Source: Bufo bufo (taxonomy: Eukaryota; Chordata; Amphibia; Anura; Bufonidae). From it: a DNA stretch of 64,000 nt. Position numbers and translations under genes: made by a program. The stretch is from positions 374,703,963 to 374,767,962 of the forward strand of contig NC_053392.1 in the NCBI RefSeq assembly GCF_905171765.1. Direction: 5' to 3'. Below the pieces are notes generated by a model. That model saw only the letters and a list, made by a program, of their open reading frames with translations. It was not told the origin of the DNA and did not search any database. Positions 34,401-46,250 of the stretch are shown piece by piece. The first letter of the stretch is position 1, and the number at the start of each line of letters is the position of its first letter.

Positions 34401-37400
34401 ATGTAGAGCAGGGTTATATCACACCAAAAATTGGTTAATTTCATCCGAAAATGTAACAGACAAATTAGTGAATTTTTTTTACCTGTCTACTAGGTATAGC
34501 AGTGGTATGTCACACCAAAAATTGGTGAATTTAACCCAAAAATGTAACAGACATATTCGTGAATTTTTTTTAACCTGTCTACTAGGTATAGCAGTGGTAT
34601 ATCAAACCCAAAAATTTATGAATTTCACCTGAAAATGTAACAGACAAATTTGTGATTTTTTTTTTACCTGTCCACTAGGTATAGGAGTGGGATATCACAC
34701 CCAAAAATTGGTGAATTTCCCCTGAAAATGTAACAGATAAATTAGTGAATTTTTTTAACCTGTATACTAGGTATAGCAGTGGTATATCACACCCAAAAAT
34801 GTAAAAGACAAATTGGTGAAATAAAATCAAATAAAATACGTACAAATAAAATAAAAAAAACTTGATTTATGAGGTGGAAGTCCATATGGAGTAGGATTTT
34901 CAGGAGGCGGTGGACGTAGCGGTGTAGGTGGACGCGATGGTGGAGGATGACGAGGTAGCCAACACTGGTTTTTGGTTTTAATTTTCTTTTTATTAGGGTA
35001 CAACCCAAAAGAGTGGGAAGTATCAAAACTACAACAATGAGCAATTGCGCTGTAGTATAACAATGGCTGGGTAAGGCCGGTATACATCTCTATTCTGCAC
35101 AAGGTACGGACAAGTCCTGTGGGATCCATGCCTGGTTCATTTTAATGAACATGAGCTTGTCCACATTGGCTGTGGACAGACGGCTGCGCTTGTCTGTAAT
35201 AACGCCCCCTGCCGTGCTAAACACACGTTCAGATAATACACTGGCTGCAGGGCAGGCCAGCATCTCCAAGGCGTAAAGGGCAAGCTCAGGCCATGTGCCC
35301 AATTTGGAGACCCAGAAGTTGAAGGGGGCATACCCGTCATTCAGTACGTGTAGGCGTGTGCACATATACTGCTCCACCATGTTGGTGAAATGCTGCCTCC
35401 TGCTAAGACGTTCCATATCAGCTGGTGATGCTGGTTGTTGTGGCTTCCTGACAAAGCTTTTCCACATTTCGGCCATGCTAACCCTGCCTTCTGAGGTGCT
35501 GGCGGTGCCCCAGCTGCGTTGGCGACCTCTTCCTCCTCCTTTGCCTTCGCCTTGTGCTTCCACTGTGCCCCCGCTGTCAGGTGGGAATGCCACCAGCAGC
35601 GCGTCTACCAGCGTGCGCTTGTACTCGCGCATCTTACGATCACGCTCCAGTGAGGGAATTAAAGACGGTACATTGTCCTTGTAACGGAGATCCAGCAGTG
35701 TGGCCACCCAGTAATCAGCACAAGTTAGAATGTGGGCAACTCGGCGGTCGTTGCAGAGACACTGCAGCATGTAATTGCTCATGTGTGCCAGGCTGCCCAG
35801 AGGCAACAAAAAGCTGTCCTCTGTGGGAGGTGTATGGTCTGTGTCCTCTGTATCCCCCCAGCCATGCACCAGTGATGGCCATGAGCTGGTCTGGGTGCCA
35901 CCCTGCTGTGAACAAGGTTTCTCCTCCTCTATCTCCTCCTCCTTATCCTCCACCTCGTCATCCTCCAGAACTGTGCCCTGGCTGGACAATTGTGTACCTG
36001 GCGTTTGTGGGTGCAGGAACCCAAGCTCGGAGCCACTTGTGAATGACTGGCCGGAAACCCTACGAAATGATCCCTCTTCCTCCTCCTCCTCCTGTGCCAC
36101 ATTCTCTTCCATCATCGCCAGCAGCGTTTTTTCAAGGAGGCATAGAAGTGGGATAGTAACGCTGAGCACGGCGTTATCGGCACTCGCCATGTTGGTGGAG
36201 TACTCAAAACAGTGCAACAAGGAACACAGGTCTCGCATGGAGGCCCAGTCTTTGGTGGTGAAGTGGTGCTGTTCCGCAGAGCGACTCACCCGTGAGTGCT
36301 GCAGCTGAAACTCCACTATTGCCTGCTGCTGCTTGCACAGTCTGGCCAGCATGTGCAAGGTGGAGTTTCACCTTGTGTGCACGTCGCATATGAGGCGGTG
36401 AGCGGGAAGGCCGAAGTTACGCTGCAGCGCTGACAGGCGAGCAACAGCAGGATGAGAACGCCGAAAGCGCGCACAGAGCTTGCAGCAGCTCTGACATATC
36501 GGGGTAATTTTTAAGGAACCTCTGCACCACCAAATTCAGCACATGCGCCAGGCAAGGGATGTGTGTCAAACCGGCTAGTCCCAGAGCTGCTACGAGATTT
36601 CGCCCATTATCGCACACCACCAGGCCGGGCTTGAGGCTCACTGGTACCAACCACTCATAGGTCTGTTGTTCAAGGCCCGTCCACAGCTCCTGCACGGTGT
36701 GGGGTTTGTCCCCCAAACAGATGCATTTTAAAACTGCCTGCTATCGTTTACCCCTGGCTGTGCTGAAGTTGGTGGTGAAGGTGTTACGCTAACCGGATGA
36801 GGAGCCGGTAGAGGATGACGAAGCGGAGTAGGAGGAGGAAGCAACAGGAGGCAACCTGAAGCGCCCTGCAATCCTCGGTGGTGGAAGGACATGCAGAAAA
36901 CTGCTATCCGCCTCAGGCCCAGCCGCCACTGCATTTACCCAGTTTGCTGTTATGGAGATATAACATCCCTGACCGTGCTTACTGGTCTACGTATCCGTAG
37001 TGAGGTGCACCTTGCCACAGATGGCGTTGCGCAGTGCACACCTGATTTTGTCCCCCACTTGGTTGTGTAGGGAAGGGATGGCATGCCTGGAAAAGTAGTG
37101 GCGGCTGGGCACGACGTACTGTGGGACAGCCACCACCATAAGGCCTTTAAAACTATCAGTCTCCACCAGACGTAATGACAGCATTTCAAAGGCCAGTAAT
37201 TTAGAAATGCTGGCATTCAGTGCTAGGGATCGCGGGTGGGTAGGGGGGTACTTCCTCTTCCTCTCCAGTGTTTGGGAGATGGAGAGCTGAATGCTTCCGT
37301 GGGACATTGTGGAGATGCTTGGTGACCCAGGTGGTGGTGTTGCTGGAAGATCCTCTATTTACGGGGTGGCAGGTGGCACTGTCACTCCAGAGGTGGATGA

Positions 37401-39386
37401 AGAGCCTGAGACTGCAGCAGAAGAGGAAGCAGGAGGAGCCAGAGACCTTTCTTGGTTTTTGAGGTGTCTACTCCACTGCAGCTCGTGCTTAGCACTTTAA
37501 TTGCTGGTCATGCAGTTTATGCTCAGGTTGAGAACGTTTATGCCTCGCTTCAGGCTCTGATTGCACAGCATGCAAACCACTTGTGTCTTGTCGTCAGCAC
37601 ATTGTCTGAAGAACTGCCACGCCAGGGAACTCCTTGGAGCTGGCTTTGGTGTGCTCGGTCCCTTGCTGCGGTGGGCAGTAGCAGGCGTACTGTCTAGGGG
37701 ACGGCTGCTCTGCTTTTGGACCCTGCTCCCTCTTCTGCTGTTCTGGTGGCTCTGTGCAACCACTGCCTCTTCCTCTGAACTACACAGGTCACTCGCATGA
37801 TCTTGATTCCATTTGGGGTCGAGGACCTCATCGTCCTCCACATTATCTTCCACCCAGTCTTCACCCCTGCCCTCCTTATCGGTCTGCACACTTTCGAAAA
37901 CCACAGCAGTTGGCACCTGTGTTTCTTCATCATCCGAGACGTGCTGCGGTGGTCCTCCCATGTACTCATCTTGAAACATAAGTGGTTGGGCATCGGTGCT
38001 CTCAATCTCTTCTGGGAAACCCTGCTAGCAGAGTCATCAAAAATCAGAAGAGACTACTGCATGACTTGGGGCTCAGACTGCTTGGCTGATTTGCAAGGGG
38101 GTGAGGTGAAAGACTGATGGACATCGGCTGCAGGTGCCAACTCTGATCTTTCAGCAGGAGACTGGGTGGGAGACAATGTAAAGGAACTGAAGACACTGTC
38201 AGCAACCCAATCTACTATCGCCTGTACTTGTTCTGGCCTCACCATTCGTAGAGCTGCATTAGGCCTGACCAAATAACGCTGAATGCTCTGTCGCCTACTC
38301 ACACCTTCGGAAGGTGCTTCACTTGTGCGTGTAGCTGGCACAGATCGACCACGTCCTCTCCCTGCAACAGGTGCTCCACCAGCAGCACTACGACCGGGGC
38401 CCCGTCCCTTATTTGACGCTCTCATCATATTTCTAAAATTTAGTATCTTGGCCAAAATGGGTGTTTTTTTTATAACAGAATAGAACAACAGTATCTAACA
38501 CATGTATCTCACACTGACAGATGCAGCAAAGGCTGCCAAATTACGTTTTTTGCCCAAAATAGGTGTTTTTTTTATAACAGAATAGAACAGCAGTATCTAA
38601 CGCGTGTATCTCACACTGACAGATGCAGACAAGGCCGCAAATTTAGTATTTGGCCCAAAATGGGTGTTTTTTTAATAACAGAATAGAACACCAGTATCTA
38701 ACGCGTATATCTCACAATGACAGATGCAGTAAAGGCTGCAATATTAAGTACTTTGCCTAAAATGGGTATTTTTTTAAACCCTGAATATTATTGCTGTATT
38801 TCAAGCTTGTATCTCACATTGACAGATGCAGACAAGGCCGCAAATTTAGTATTTGGCCCAAAATGGGTGTTTTTTTTGTATACAAATCTTCCTATTACAC
38901 TCCCTACACTGTCTGTCCCTTCCTATGCACAGCTTTCCCCAACACTGAGCAATTTAGAGCAGGTTGCGTTACAAACATATATTGCTGCTGTCACACACAA
39001 TAGTCCTTACAAAGACTTTTGGGTCTATGAAACGTTTTTGTAGAAAAATGATATTCAATTACACTCCCTATATTCTCTGTCCCTTCCTATGCTTAGCTCT
39101 CCCTAACTTAGAATGAGCCGAACACGCGTCATCGGGTGCTATATAGCACCCGGTGACACATTCTGGCCAGCCAATCACTGTAATGCCAGTAGCCAACATG
39201 GCTACTGGCATTACACTTAGGGCAGTACTTACCTGCACGTTTATTGGCTGATTAGCAGCTGCAAAGGGAGGAGACTCAAGCATTGCGCTCGAGCGCATGC
39301 GGTTCTCGGCCGAGTACCGCCATGTGCCGAGCATAGCGATGCTCGAGCCAAACTGGTATTCGGCTGAGCAGGCTCGCTCAACACTA
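34401..39386 (-). mobile_element. hAT copy B, nearly complete, left terminus missing
   Basis: Right end CGAGCC...GCTCAACACTA at 39386. Subterminal arrays lie at 34410-34810 (about 97-bp units with TATCACACCCAAAAATTGG) and 38432-38900 (about 106-bp units with TATCTCACACTGACAGATGC). The transposase is on the minus strand between them. No target duplication is visible, because the left TIR belongs to copy A. Confidence 0.8.
35090..38488 (-). pseudogene. hAT transposase, near full length but frameshifted
   Basis: The blocks are in the expected order. A Gly/Arg-rich N terminus comes first (MMRASNKGRGPGRSAAG), then an acidic middle. The BED finger follows (SLAWQFFRQCADDKTQVVCM, LCNQSLKRG, about 37530-37620). 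Next is LALNASISKLLAFEMLSLRL with VPSRHYFSRHAIPSLHNQV, then HGQGCYISITANWVN. The catalytic block is VVCDNGRNLVAAL with LAHVLNLVVQRFL (about 36510-36640). A 422-codon open frame (35090-36358) holds the helical insertion, acidic stretch and hATC domain (LACPAASVLSERVFSTAGG, VITDKRSRL). Stops or frameshifts near 38054, 37497, 36987, 36720 and 36360 break it. The largest ORF shows mild decay only. Confidence 0.85.
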
Positions 39387-39397
39387 GTGAACACATT

Positions 39398-40240
39398 TAG
39401 GGTTTTATTTATTATTTGGCACAGCTGTTATGAGATGTATTTTGTCTGCTGCGCAGGTGTTTTACACCTGATAGTACTTAGCAATTGTGGTGCGAGACTA
39501 TTGCACCTAAATTTATTATTGTGGCCCATGCTGCCACGTGTCTATTTGGTCCAGGTCGGATTTGGTGCATCCATTACCCATATAAAGGCAGCCTTTGTGT
39601 GGGACAAATATTTTGACCTGTCTTTCCTGCCAGTTGGTTTTCTGCAACTTTATGTAGTTTTTGTTTCACATCTTTGGTCATGGCTTCAGTTGCCCCTGCA
39701 TCTGTAATTGAACTTTATACAGGGACATTTCAGCCCTAGTTTTCTCCCATAAATAAAGGTTTTCCCTAAATAAAGTATATTAGAATAATATTCCCCATTC
39801 CTGTCCCTACACATTAGCAAAAAAATAAAAATGACAGTAAATCTTTAAGGGGGTCATTTACTAAAACGTTTAATGTGCTGGTGGTGGATATGCCAAAGTT
39901 ATGAAGAGGTGCCGACCGATACATAACTTCGGCAGATCCACACCCGATTCTAAACGTAAAAAAAACATCTACAGGCGTAGAAAATGGTAAATGAGCCAGG
40001 CCTACAGGCCCATTCACTTCCCTGCCCACGCCACGCCCACTCTTTTAGAGCTGGCGTGAACCTGGAAAAGTCACAGATTGCGGCGTAAATAACCTTTGCG
40101 TTACAATAATACATTTAAGGGCAATAGTCTCACACCACAATTGATAAGTATTATCAGGCATAAAACACCTGCGTTGCAGAAAAAATACAGCTCATTTAAG
40201 AACAGCTGTGCACCAAATAATAAATCAAACCCTAAATACG
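39398..40240. repeat. foldback with about 135-bp arms
   Basis: The left arm (TTTAGGGTTTTATTTATTAT to GCAATTGTGGTGCGAGACTA, 39398-39530) and the right arm (complement, about 40100-40240) are inverted with roughly 15 per cent mismatch. The 570-bp middle carries CATATAAAGG and a GGGTCATTTACTAAAACG block at 39850. No gene recognised. Confidence 0.75.
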
Positions 40241-40273
40241 CACACATGAATGAGGAAAAAAAGAACAGAAAAT

Positions 40274-40613
40274 GGCCTCTTGCACACAAACGTGTGCTGC
40301 CCATGCCCATGCTGTGGACCGCAAATTGCACCAACAGTGGGCCAGCCTCATGCGGATCGCGACCCTATTCACTTGAATGGGATCCGCGATCCGTCCGTTC
40401 CGCAAAAAGATAGGACAAGTTCTATCTTTTTACGGAACGGAAGCACGGAACGGAACCCTACGAAAGCACTCCGTAGTGCCTCCGTTCCATGGTTCCATTC
40501 AGCACCGCATCTGTGACGCGCAATGCACACGGCCGTTGTCCCGTGTATTGCGGACCCGCCGTATCTGGGCTGCAATATGGCCATGGCAGACACACAGTCG
40601 TGTGCAATGGGCC
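40274..40613. mobile_element. MITE, GGCCTCTTGCACAC termini
   Basis: Left GGCCTCTTGCACACAAACG and right CGTGTGCAATGGGCC are complements with mismatches. The termini resemble the 4950-6837 family. No clear TTA/TAA duplication. Confidence 0.7.
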
Positions 40614-41465
40614 AATGATGGAGAAAAAGGCAAGCTTAGCAAATATGCTCCATTAAGCTCGCCTTTTTTTTTTTCGGAGTAAAAAAAGACTGCCGTATTT
40701 GAAACGTCTGTCTTTAAATTGTCTCAAATTTATGAGCCCTTAATAAATCAGCTTAATCGTATTTGGTTTAAGTCTGACGTCTAGTAATTGCTTGGAAAAC
40801 AGGTTCAAAGGACTTTCTTTTCCGTCTTGGATAACGGAAACCAGGCGGATCCGTTAGGTTTGCCCTGAGACCTCTATTATGATGGATCAAAATGGAAAGC
40901 GTCTAAAGGCTGATACGAACTCGCCCTAAGACTGTTTCGGGTGGGTTCGCACTAGTATTATGCCATTCTGCTATAGGTTCCGTTTATAACGGAATATAAC
41001 GTAATGGCCAGACGGAATGCAAAACAGAAGTCTTTAAGAGGCATTCTGATTTGCTCCATCCTAATACAAGTCTATGGGCAAGCATAATGGATCCGTCTAG
41101 TTTCCGTTATGCAGGACGGAAAAAAAAAGTCCTGTCGACAGGACTTTGTTTCTGTTCTGCATAAGTGGAAAGTGGTATTCCACTTTAAAAATCAATTACC
41201 TAAGTTATTCAATAAAGTAACGCGCGACTTCGTGAATAACTAACTTCGGCTTATCGGAGCCCATACATTCTAATACTGTACGGAGACGAATCTCAGTACA
41301 GTATTATTCCAAAGTTTTAAACAATGCAACTTTGGATGCTTTATCTGAAGCTCGTTTCACTCAACTCTAATGTAATGTAAATGCACCTCCACTTAACGGG
41401 CAGCCGACAGTCGGTTAGGAGCACTTCCTTACCGGCAATCTGCTGCTTATCGGCCCATCTAAACC
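40614..41465. other. degraded MITE and hAT-end remnants
   Basis: About 40640-40750 has the GCTCCATTAAGCTCGCC and TTAATAAATCAGC phrases of a common non-coding repeat. About 40810-41160 contains GGATCCGTTAGG and TGGATCCGTCTAG MITE words. 41340-41369 ends CGTTTCACTCAACTCTA, a hAT-type terminus. No coding region. Confidence 0.45.
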
Positions 41466-41663
41466 CGCCTCGTTCACACCTCAATTATTTGGTCAGTTAA
41501 TTTCCATCAGTATTTGTGAGCCAAAACCAGGTACATGTCAAATGCACAGAACAGGTACAAATCTTTCCCTTATACCTTATCTCTGTGTAGGCTCTGCTTC
41601 TGGTTTTGGCTCACAATCACTGATGGAAATCACTGATCAAAACACTGACATGTGAACTAGGCC
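41466..41663. mobile_element. short foldback MITE
   Basis: The left segment GTTCACACCTCAATTATTTG through GAGCCAAAACCAGG pairs inversely with CTGGTTTTGGCTCACAATCA through CATGTGAACTAGGC. Non-coding. Confidence 0.75.
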
Positions 41664-41666
41664 TAA

Positions 41667-41947
41667 GGGCTCATGCAGACGACCGTATGTATTTTTGATC
41701 CGCAAAACATGGATCTGCAAAAAATACGGATGACGTCCGTGTGCATTCTGTATTTTGCGGAAAGGACAGCTGGCCTCTTATAGAACAGTCCTATCCTTGT
41801 CCATAATGTGGACAATAATAGGACATGTTCTATTTTTTTGCTGAACAGAGATACGGAAATGGAATGCAAGGAATGGTTCCGTATACGGTCCGCAAAACAA
41901 AAAACGGAACAGAACTGGAAAGAAAATATGGTTGTGTGCATGAGCCC
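41667..41947. mobile_element. MITE, GGGCTCATGCAGAC termini
   Basis: Left GGGCTCATGCAGACGACCG and right TTGTGTGCATGAGCCC. The left flank is TAA. The interior has AGGACATGTTCTATTTTTTT as in the MITE at 4101. Confidence 0.7.
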
Positions 41948-41971
41948 TCTGGCAGATCAAGGATGAACTAA

Positions 41972-42287
41972 AGCTGGGTTCACACCTGAGCGTATTCGAT
42001 AAGCACTTTTTACAGGCGTTTTTAAGGCGTATTTTGGGGCGTTTTTGCATTTTGGAAACGCGTGTACTACGCGCGTTTGTGTGGTTAACCACAGAGGCAT
42101 CCAATGAAAAACTGCCACAATACGCGCGACAATACGCCCCAAAGAAGCTTCTGTACTTCTTGGGGCGTAGGGCGTTTTGAAACGCTCAGGTGAGAACCAT
42201 GCCCATAGGGAAACATTGGTTTTTGCCTGTTGAGCGTTTTACAGCGCGTAGGAACGCGCTGTAAAACGCTCAGGTGTGAACCTAGCC
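41972..42287. mobile_element. TAA-site MITE, family of 11740-12069
   Basis: Termini AGCTGGGTTCACACCTGAGC and GCTCAGGTGTGAACCTAGCC with TAA on both sides (41969-41971 and 42288-42290). The internal palindromes GCGCG and AGCGCGTAGGAACGCGCT match the 11740 copy. Confidence 0.82.
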
Positions 42288-42404
42288 TAAGGGAGGAGGG
42301 GTGACCTTTTCCCTCTGTCTCAGTAGAGGCTGCTCAGGACTTCTCATGTTACACATTGCATATCTTCTTCTTGGCTTCATCTCAGTCTGCTAATCTATAT
42401 TTCC

Positions 42405-42513
42405 ATTTCATCCACCATGACGGCCCACATTGAGATTGACCCTTGACCTCTGTAGGGGCAGGAACACATAGAGAGTTTAAATTCCCCCCACCCCTCCACC
42501 TCCTCAGTGCTTT
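42405..42513. repeat. DIRS left inverted terminal repeat
   Basis: Runs from ATTTCATCCACCATGACGG to CACCTCCTCAGTGCTTT, the complement of the right repeat except at the outermost bases, which differ as expected for DIRS elements. Confidence 0.9.
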
Positions 42514-42952
42514 CCTGCCCCTACAGGGGCCAACATGTAGAGAGAGCCCTCCTTCCAGGAGGGTAGTAGCTTTATTCTCTTACAGGAATCTCCTGCTGGC
42601 CTCCCACGGCAGGGGCTAAGGCTGGCCAGCTTGGAGCAACAAGGACCCTCGTCTTAGCTTATGCTGAGGCCTGCGGTCCTTCCCTACCTCAGACTTCCTT
42701 CCCTCCTCTGGGTAATAGTCGGGGGTGCCGGCTTCACAAGGCGCCTCGCGTCCTTCCTCTCAGGTGACCGGCAGGAGGAGTGGTGCGGCGCATGAAGCGC
42801 ATTAGAGGCGGGCCGGGCGGCGCACGTACCTTTTTCTACAAGCTGGTGCGGCGCAGGCTCACGCTGTCAGTCGGGGCGCTGCTTGATGACGTCAGACGCC
42901 GGGACAAGATTTTAAAAAAGCGCGGTTGTCAGCCTTTGCCTGCTGCACCGCG

Positions 42953-43009
42953 ATGTCTGAAGCACCTACTCCTCGCCAGGAAGGCTCTGATCCTTCGGCC
43001 ATCAGTACA
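42953..43009 (+). CDS. DIRS gag-like protein, exon 1
   Basis: ATG at 42953 opens 19 codons (MSEAPTPRQEGSDPSAIST) and ends at ACA|gtgagt. Read through without splicing, the frame stops within about 14 codons. Joined to 43095 in phase 0 it continues into a cysteine-rich segment. The start is preceded by about 550 bp of 5' sequence within the element. Confidence 0.6.
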
Positions 43010-43094
43010 GTGAGTCCCCTCTGGGGGGAAATTGTATTTTGAATTTTACTTCTGTTCCAATTCTAAGCATGGTATATCTGGTTGCTTCCTCCAG
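43010..43094 (+). other. probable 85-bp spliceosomal intron in DIRS gag
   Basis: Starts gtgagtcccc and ends gttgcttcctccag, with a possible branch region TTCTAAGC about 30 bases before the acceptor. Both flanks join in phase 0. The intron contains an in-frame stop. Confidence 0.6.
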
Positions 43095-44367
43095 GGCAGC
43101 AAAGAATCTAAAACTAAAGCAAAGCTCTCAAAGTGCTGTGCATGCTCAAGAAGGTTACCTGAAAATTACAAAAAAAGGCTGTGCAAGCCTTGTACTGCCG
43201 AAATATGGAAGGAAGAGCAACCAGATATTCTGTCCGAAATGAAGACTTTTTATTACGGACGAAATCAGATCTTCTTTGGCCACTATGTCTGTCCCCGCTA
43301 GTGTCCCCAACCCTCCCAAGAAACGCAAACTGTCGGTCGTCTCCTCATCTGAGGGCGAGGATGTAGAGGAAGCTTCCGTCACATCCAGACAGATTCCTGC
43401 TGAGGACCCCTTGTCAGAGGGGGAAATTTTGGAGGAGGACAAAAAATATTTTTTCTCCACAGACGAGATGGAGGATTTACTCAGAGCAGTCAGGTCCACA
43501 ATGGGAATTGAGGATACCCCTAGACCCCGGACCGTCCAGGATGAAATGTTTGGCGGCCTTAGATCCAAGACTTCCATCGTCTTCCCTATAAACGAGAATA
43601 TACGGGAAATGATTATGGAGGAGTGGTCAGATCCTGAGAAGAGATTAGGTGTCCCCAAGGAGTTCAGGAACCGACTCTGCTTTGATCCAGCAGAAAGCAA
43701 AATATATAATCAGACCCCCAAAGTCGACATACAGGTGGCTAAGGTTGTAAAGAAAACCGCTCTTCCCTTTGAGGATTCCTCCCAATTGGGTGATCCAATG
43801 GACAGAAAGGCAGACGGGCTCCTAAAAAGATCCTGGGAGTCAGCAATGTTTGGGGTAAAAGCAAACATTGCAGCAACTTCAGTAGCCAGGGCTATGTATA
43901 TATGGCTGGGGGAATTGGACGAACACCTAAAAAATAAGTCCCCAAGAGAAGAAATCAGGGAGTCTATTCCACTCCTTCGTTCCTCCACAGCATTCTTAGC
44001 GGATGCCTCTGCGAAATCCATCCGTTTCTCAGCCAAAGACGCTGCTCTCTCTAACGCAGCCAGGCGAGCATTATGGATGAAAGCATGGTCAGGGGACAAG
44101 GCTTCCAAAGCCAAACTCTGTTCTATCCCATTTTCTGAGGAGTTTGTCTTTGGTCCCACTCTAGATAAGATTTTAGAGGGAGCGGCGGATAAGAAGAAGG
44201 GATTTCCGGAGGACAAGGAGTCTAGAAAGAAGCCCTTTCGTCAGTTCCAGCCCCAGCAGAGATCCTACAGGGGGGAAGGAAAAACTGGCAGGTGGAGCTA
44301 TCCCAAAGGGGGAAGAGGGAGAGGCTTCATTCTCAATCCCCAAAACCGTCAAAATAAACAGCAATGA
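43095..44367 (+). pseudogene. DIRS gag-like protein, exon 2 (one frameshift)
   Basis: Begins GSKESKTKAKLSKCCACSRR, then LCKPCTAEIWKEEQPDILSE, a CxxC...CxxC segment. A one-base change in a T run near 43247-43251 shifts the frame, after which 363 codons are open (43276-44367). They hold an acidic Ser-rich region, EEWSDPEKRLGVPKEFRNRL, a helical core (LLKRSWESAMFGVKANIAAT) and a basic Gly/Arg/Gln tail (GRGRGFILNPQNRQNKQQ). The product would be the nucleocapsid-like protein of the element. No catalytic motifs. Confidence 0.75.
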
Positions 44368-46250
44368 CACCAGAGTAGGGGGGAGACTGAAGGGGTTCTT
44401 ACCATCTTGGGAGCAGATCACCTCAAATCCCTGGGTTCTAAACGTAGTCTCTCAAGGCTACAAGATAGAATTCACATCAATCCCCCCAAGAAGATTCTGC
44501 ATCTCATCCCAGAACAAAACAGAGCTTCCAAAAATATGGCAGGGCGTCCGAGACCTCTTAGATCTAGGGGTAATTCAGAGGGTCCCGCAACTAGAACAAA
44601 GGAGAGGTTTCTACTCCAACCTCTTCCTAGTAAAGAAACCAGACCAATCCCTGCAAACCATCATAAATCTAAAACCTCTAAACAGATCCATCTTATACAG
44701 GAAATTCAGGATGGAAACCATCACATCCACTATTCCCCTAATCCAGAAAGGAGCGTTTGTCGTCAATCGACCTCAAAGACGCATACTACCATATTCCTAT
44801 TCATCATCTTTCTCAAAAGTACTTAAGATTCTCCCTAAAAGGGCCGGACGGCTTGATCCACCATTTTCAATATGTCGCCCTCCCTTTCGGCATCTCCTCG
44901 GCCCCCAGGGTCTTCACAAAGGTGGTAGTGGAAATGGTGGCCTATCTTCGTCAGGAAGGTATAACAATTATCCCATACCTAGACGACTTCCTTATTCTTG
45001 GCAATACAGAAGCCGAAAATCTGTCTGCAACTCAGAGATTCTCAGAGTTGCTAAAAGATCTGGGTTGGATCATAAATATAAAAAAATCCACTCTGATCCC
45101 ATCCAGAAGAATAAGATTCCTAGGCGTAGAACTGGACTCAGCCCTGTTAAAGACCTTTCTTCCCCAGGACAAAACAGTGGCGCTAGTAGAGAAGATCCGA
45201 ATGTTTCAGAGTTCTCACAGGTGCTCCATCAGACGGTCCATGAGTCTTCTCGGAAGTCTAACTGCCTGCATCCCCTCGGTTGCCTGGTGCCAAAGCCACA
45301 CAAGGGTAATCCAGAGTTGGATCCTAAGTGTATGGGATGGAAGACAGACAAACCTAGACAAAAATGTATGGATTCCTCAGTCCGTAAAATCAGATCTAAG
45401 CTGGTGGAAAGAAAGAAGAAGACTGCTTGGAGGTCTACAGTGGCGGAACTACCCGGCCGTTCAGGTAATAACAGACGCAAGTCTGGAAGGCTGGGGAGCA
45501 AAAATAGGAGACCATCTTCTACAGGGTACTTGGCCAGAAGACATAAGAAAAAGATCCTCCAATTACAGAGAGCTGTACGCTGTCCTCGAAGCATTAACAA
45601 AAGGAGAAGACCTACTGAGGGGTCATCATCTAAAGATTCTATCCGACAATACCACATAGGCATACCTACGACACAAAGGAGGGACAAGGTCACGCCTGTT
45701 GGGCGCTGTAGCAATGAAAATCTTCTCCTGGGCAGAAGAGAACACCCTGTCGCTCTCCGCCATCCATTTAAAGGGCTGCGAAAACACAGTAGCAGACTAC
45801 CTGAGCAGGGAAAAAATAGATCCAGGGGAATGGTCCCTGAACCGAAAGATCTTCCAGAGGATCTCAAAAAGATGGGGTTATCCGAAAGTAGACTTATTCG
45901 CTTCAAGAAAAAATACGCAGGTAGAATGCTTTTGCTCCCTAAATCAGGAGGACGGCCCGTGGGCAATAGACGCCCTATCAATTCAGTGGAATTGGAGACT
46001 GGCTTATGCATTTCCCCCGATACCACTATTACCGCGAGTCATCCAGAAGCTTCTAGGAGAACCAACTACTCTCATCCTAATAGCCCCCCTATGGCCAAAG
46101 AGGAGCTGGTTCTCTACTCTAAGACAGCTATCGCTGGAGGATCCCTGGGAAATTCCTTTTCAGAGAGACATCCTAGTCCAGGGCCCACTTCTGCATCCAG
46201 ACCCAGGAATCTTCAGACTGGCAGCCTGGATCCTGAGAGCGAAACCTTAA
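44363..46250 (+). pseudogene. DIRS reverse transcriptase/RNase H
   Basis: Opens as GGRLKGFLPSWEQITSNPWV and NLFLVKKPDQSLQTIINLKP. After a one-base loss near 44757 it continues SSIDLKDAYYHIPIH, then the catalytic motif IPYLDDFLIL (44976-44987). RNase H follows (VITDASLEGWGA, SNYRELYAVLEAL, LKILSDNTT). A TAG at 45657-45659 interrupts RNase H, and the frame reopens (VADYLSREKI, KVDLFASRKNTQ) to a stop at 46250. The order and motifs are those of DIRS pol. Two lesions make it inactive. Confidence 0.9.

Noticed and set aside
43947..44216. Antisense ORF over the DIRS gag-like gene
   Set aside because: Mirror of the gag-like coding frame.
45229..46026. 265-codon minus-strand ORF inside DIRS pol
   Set aside because: Antisense shadow of the RT/RNase H gene; no family signature.
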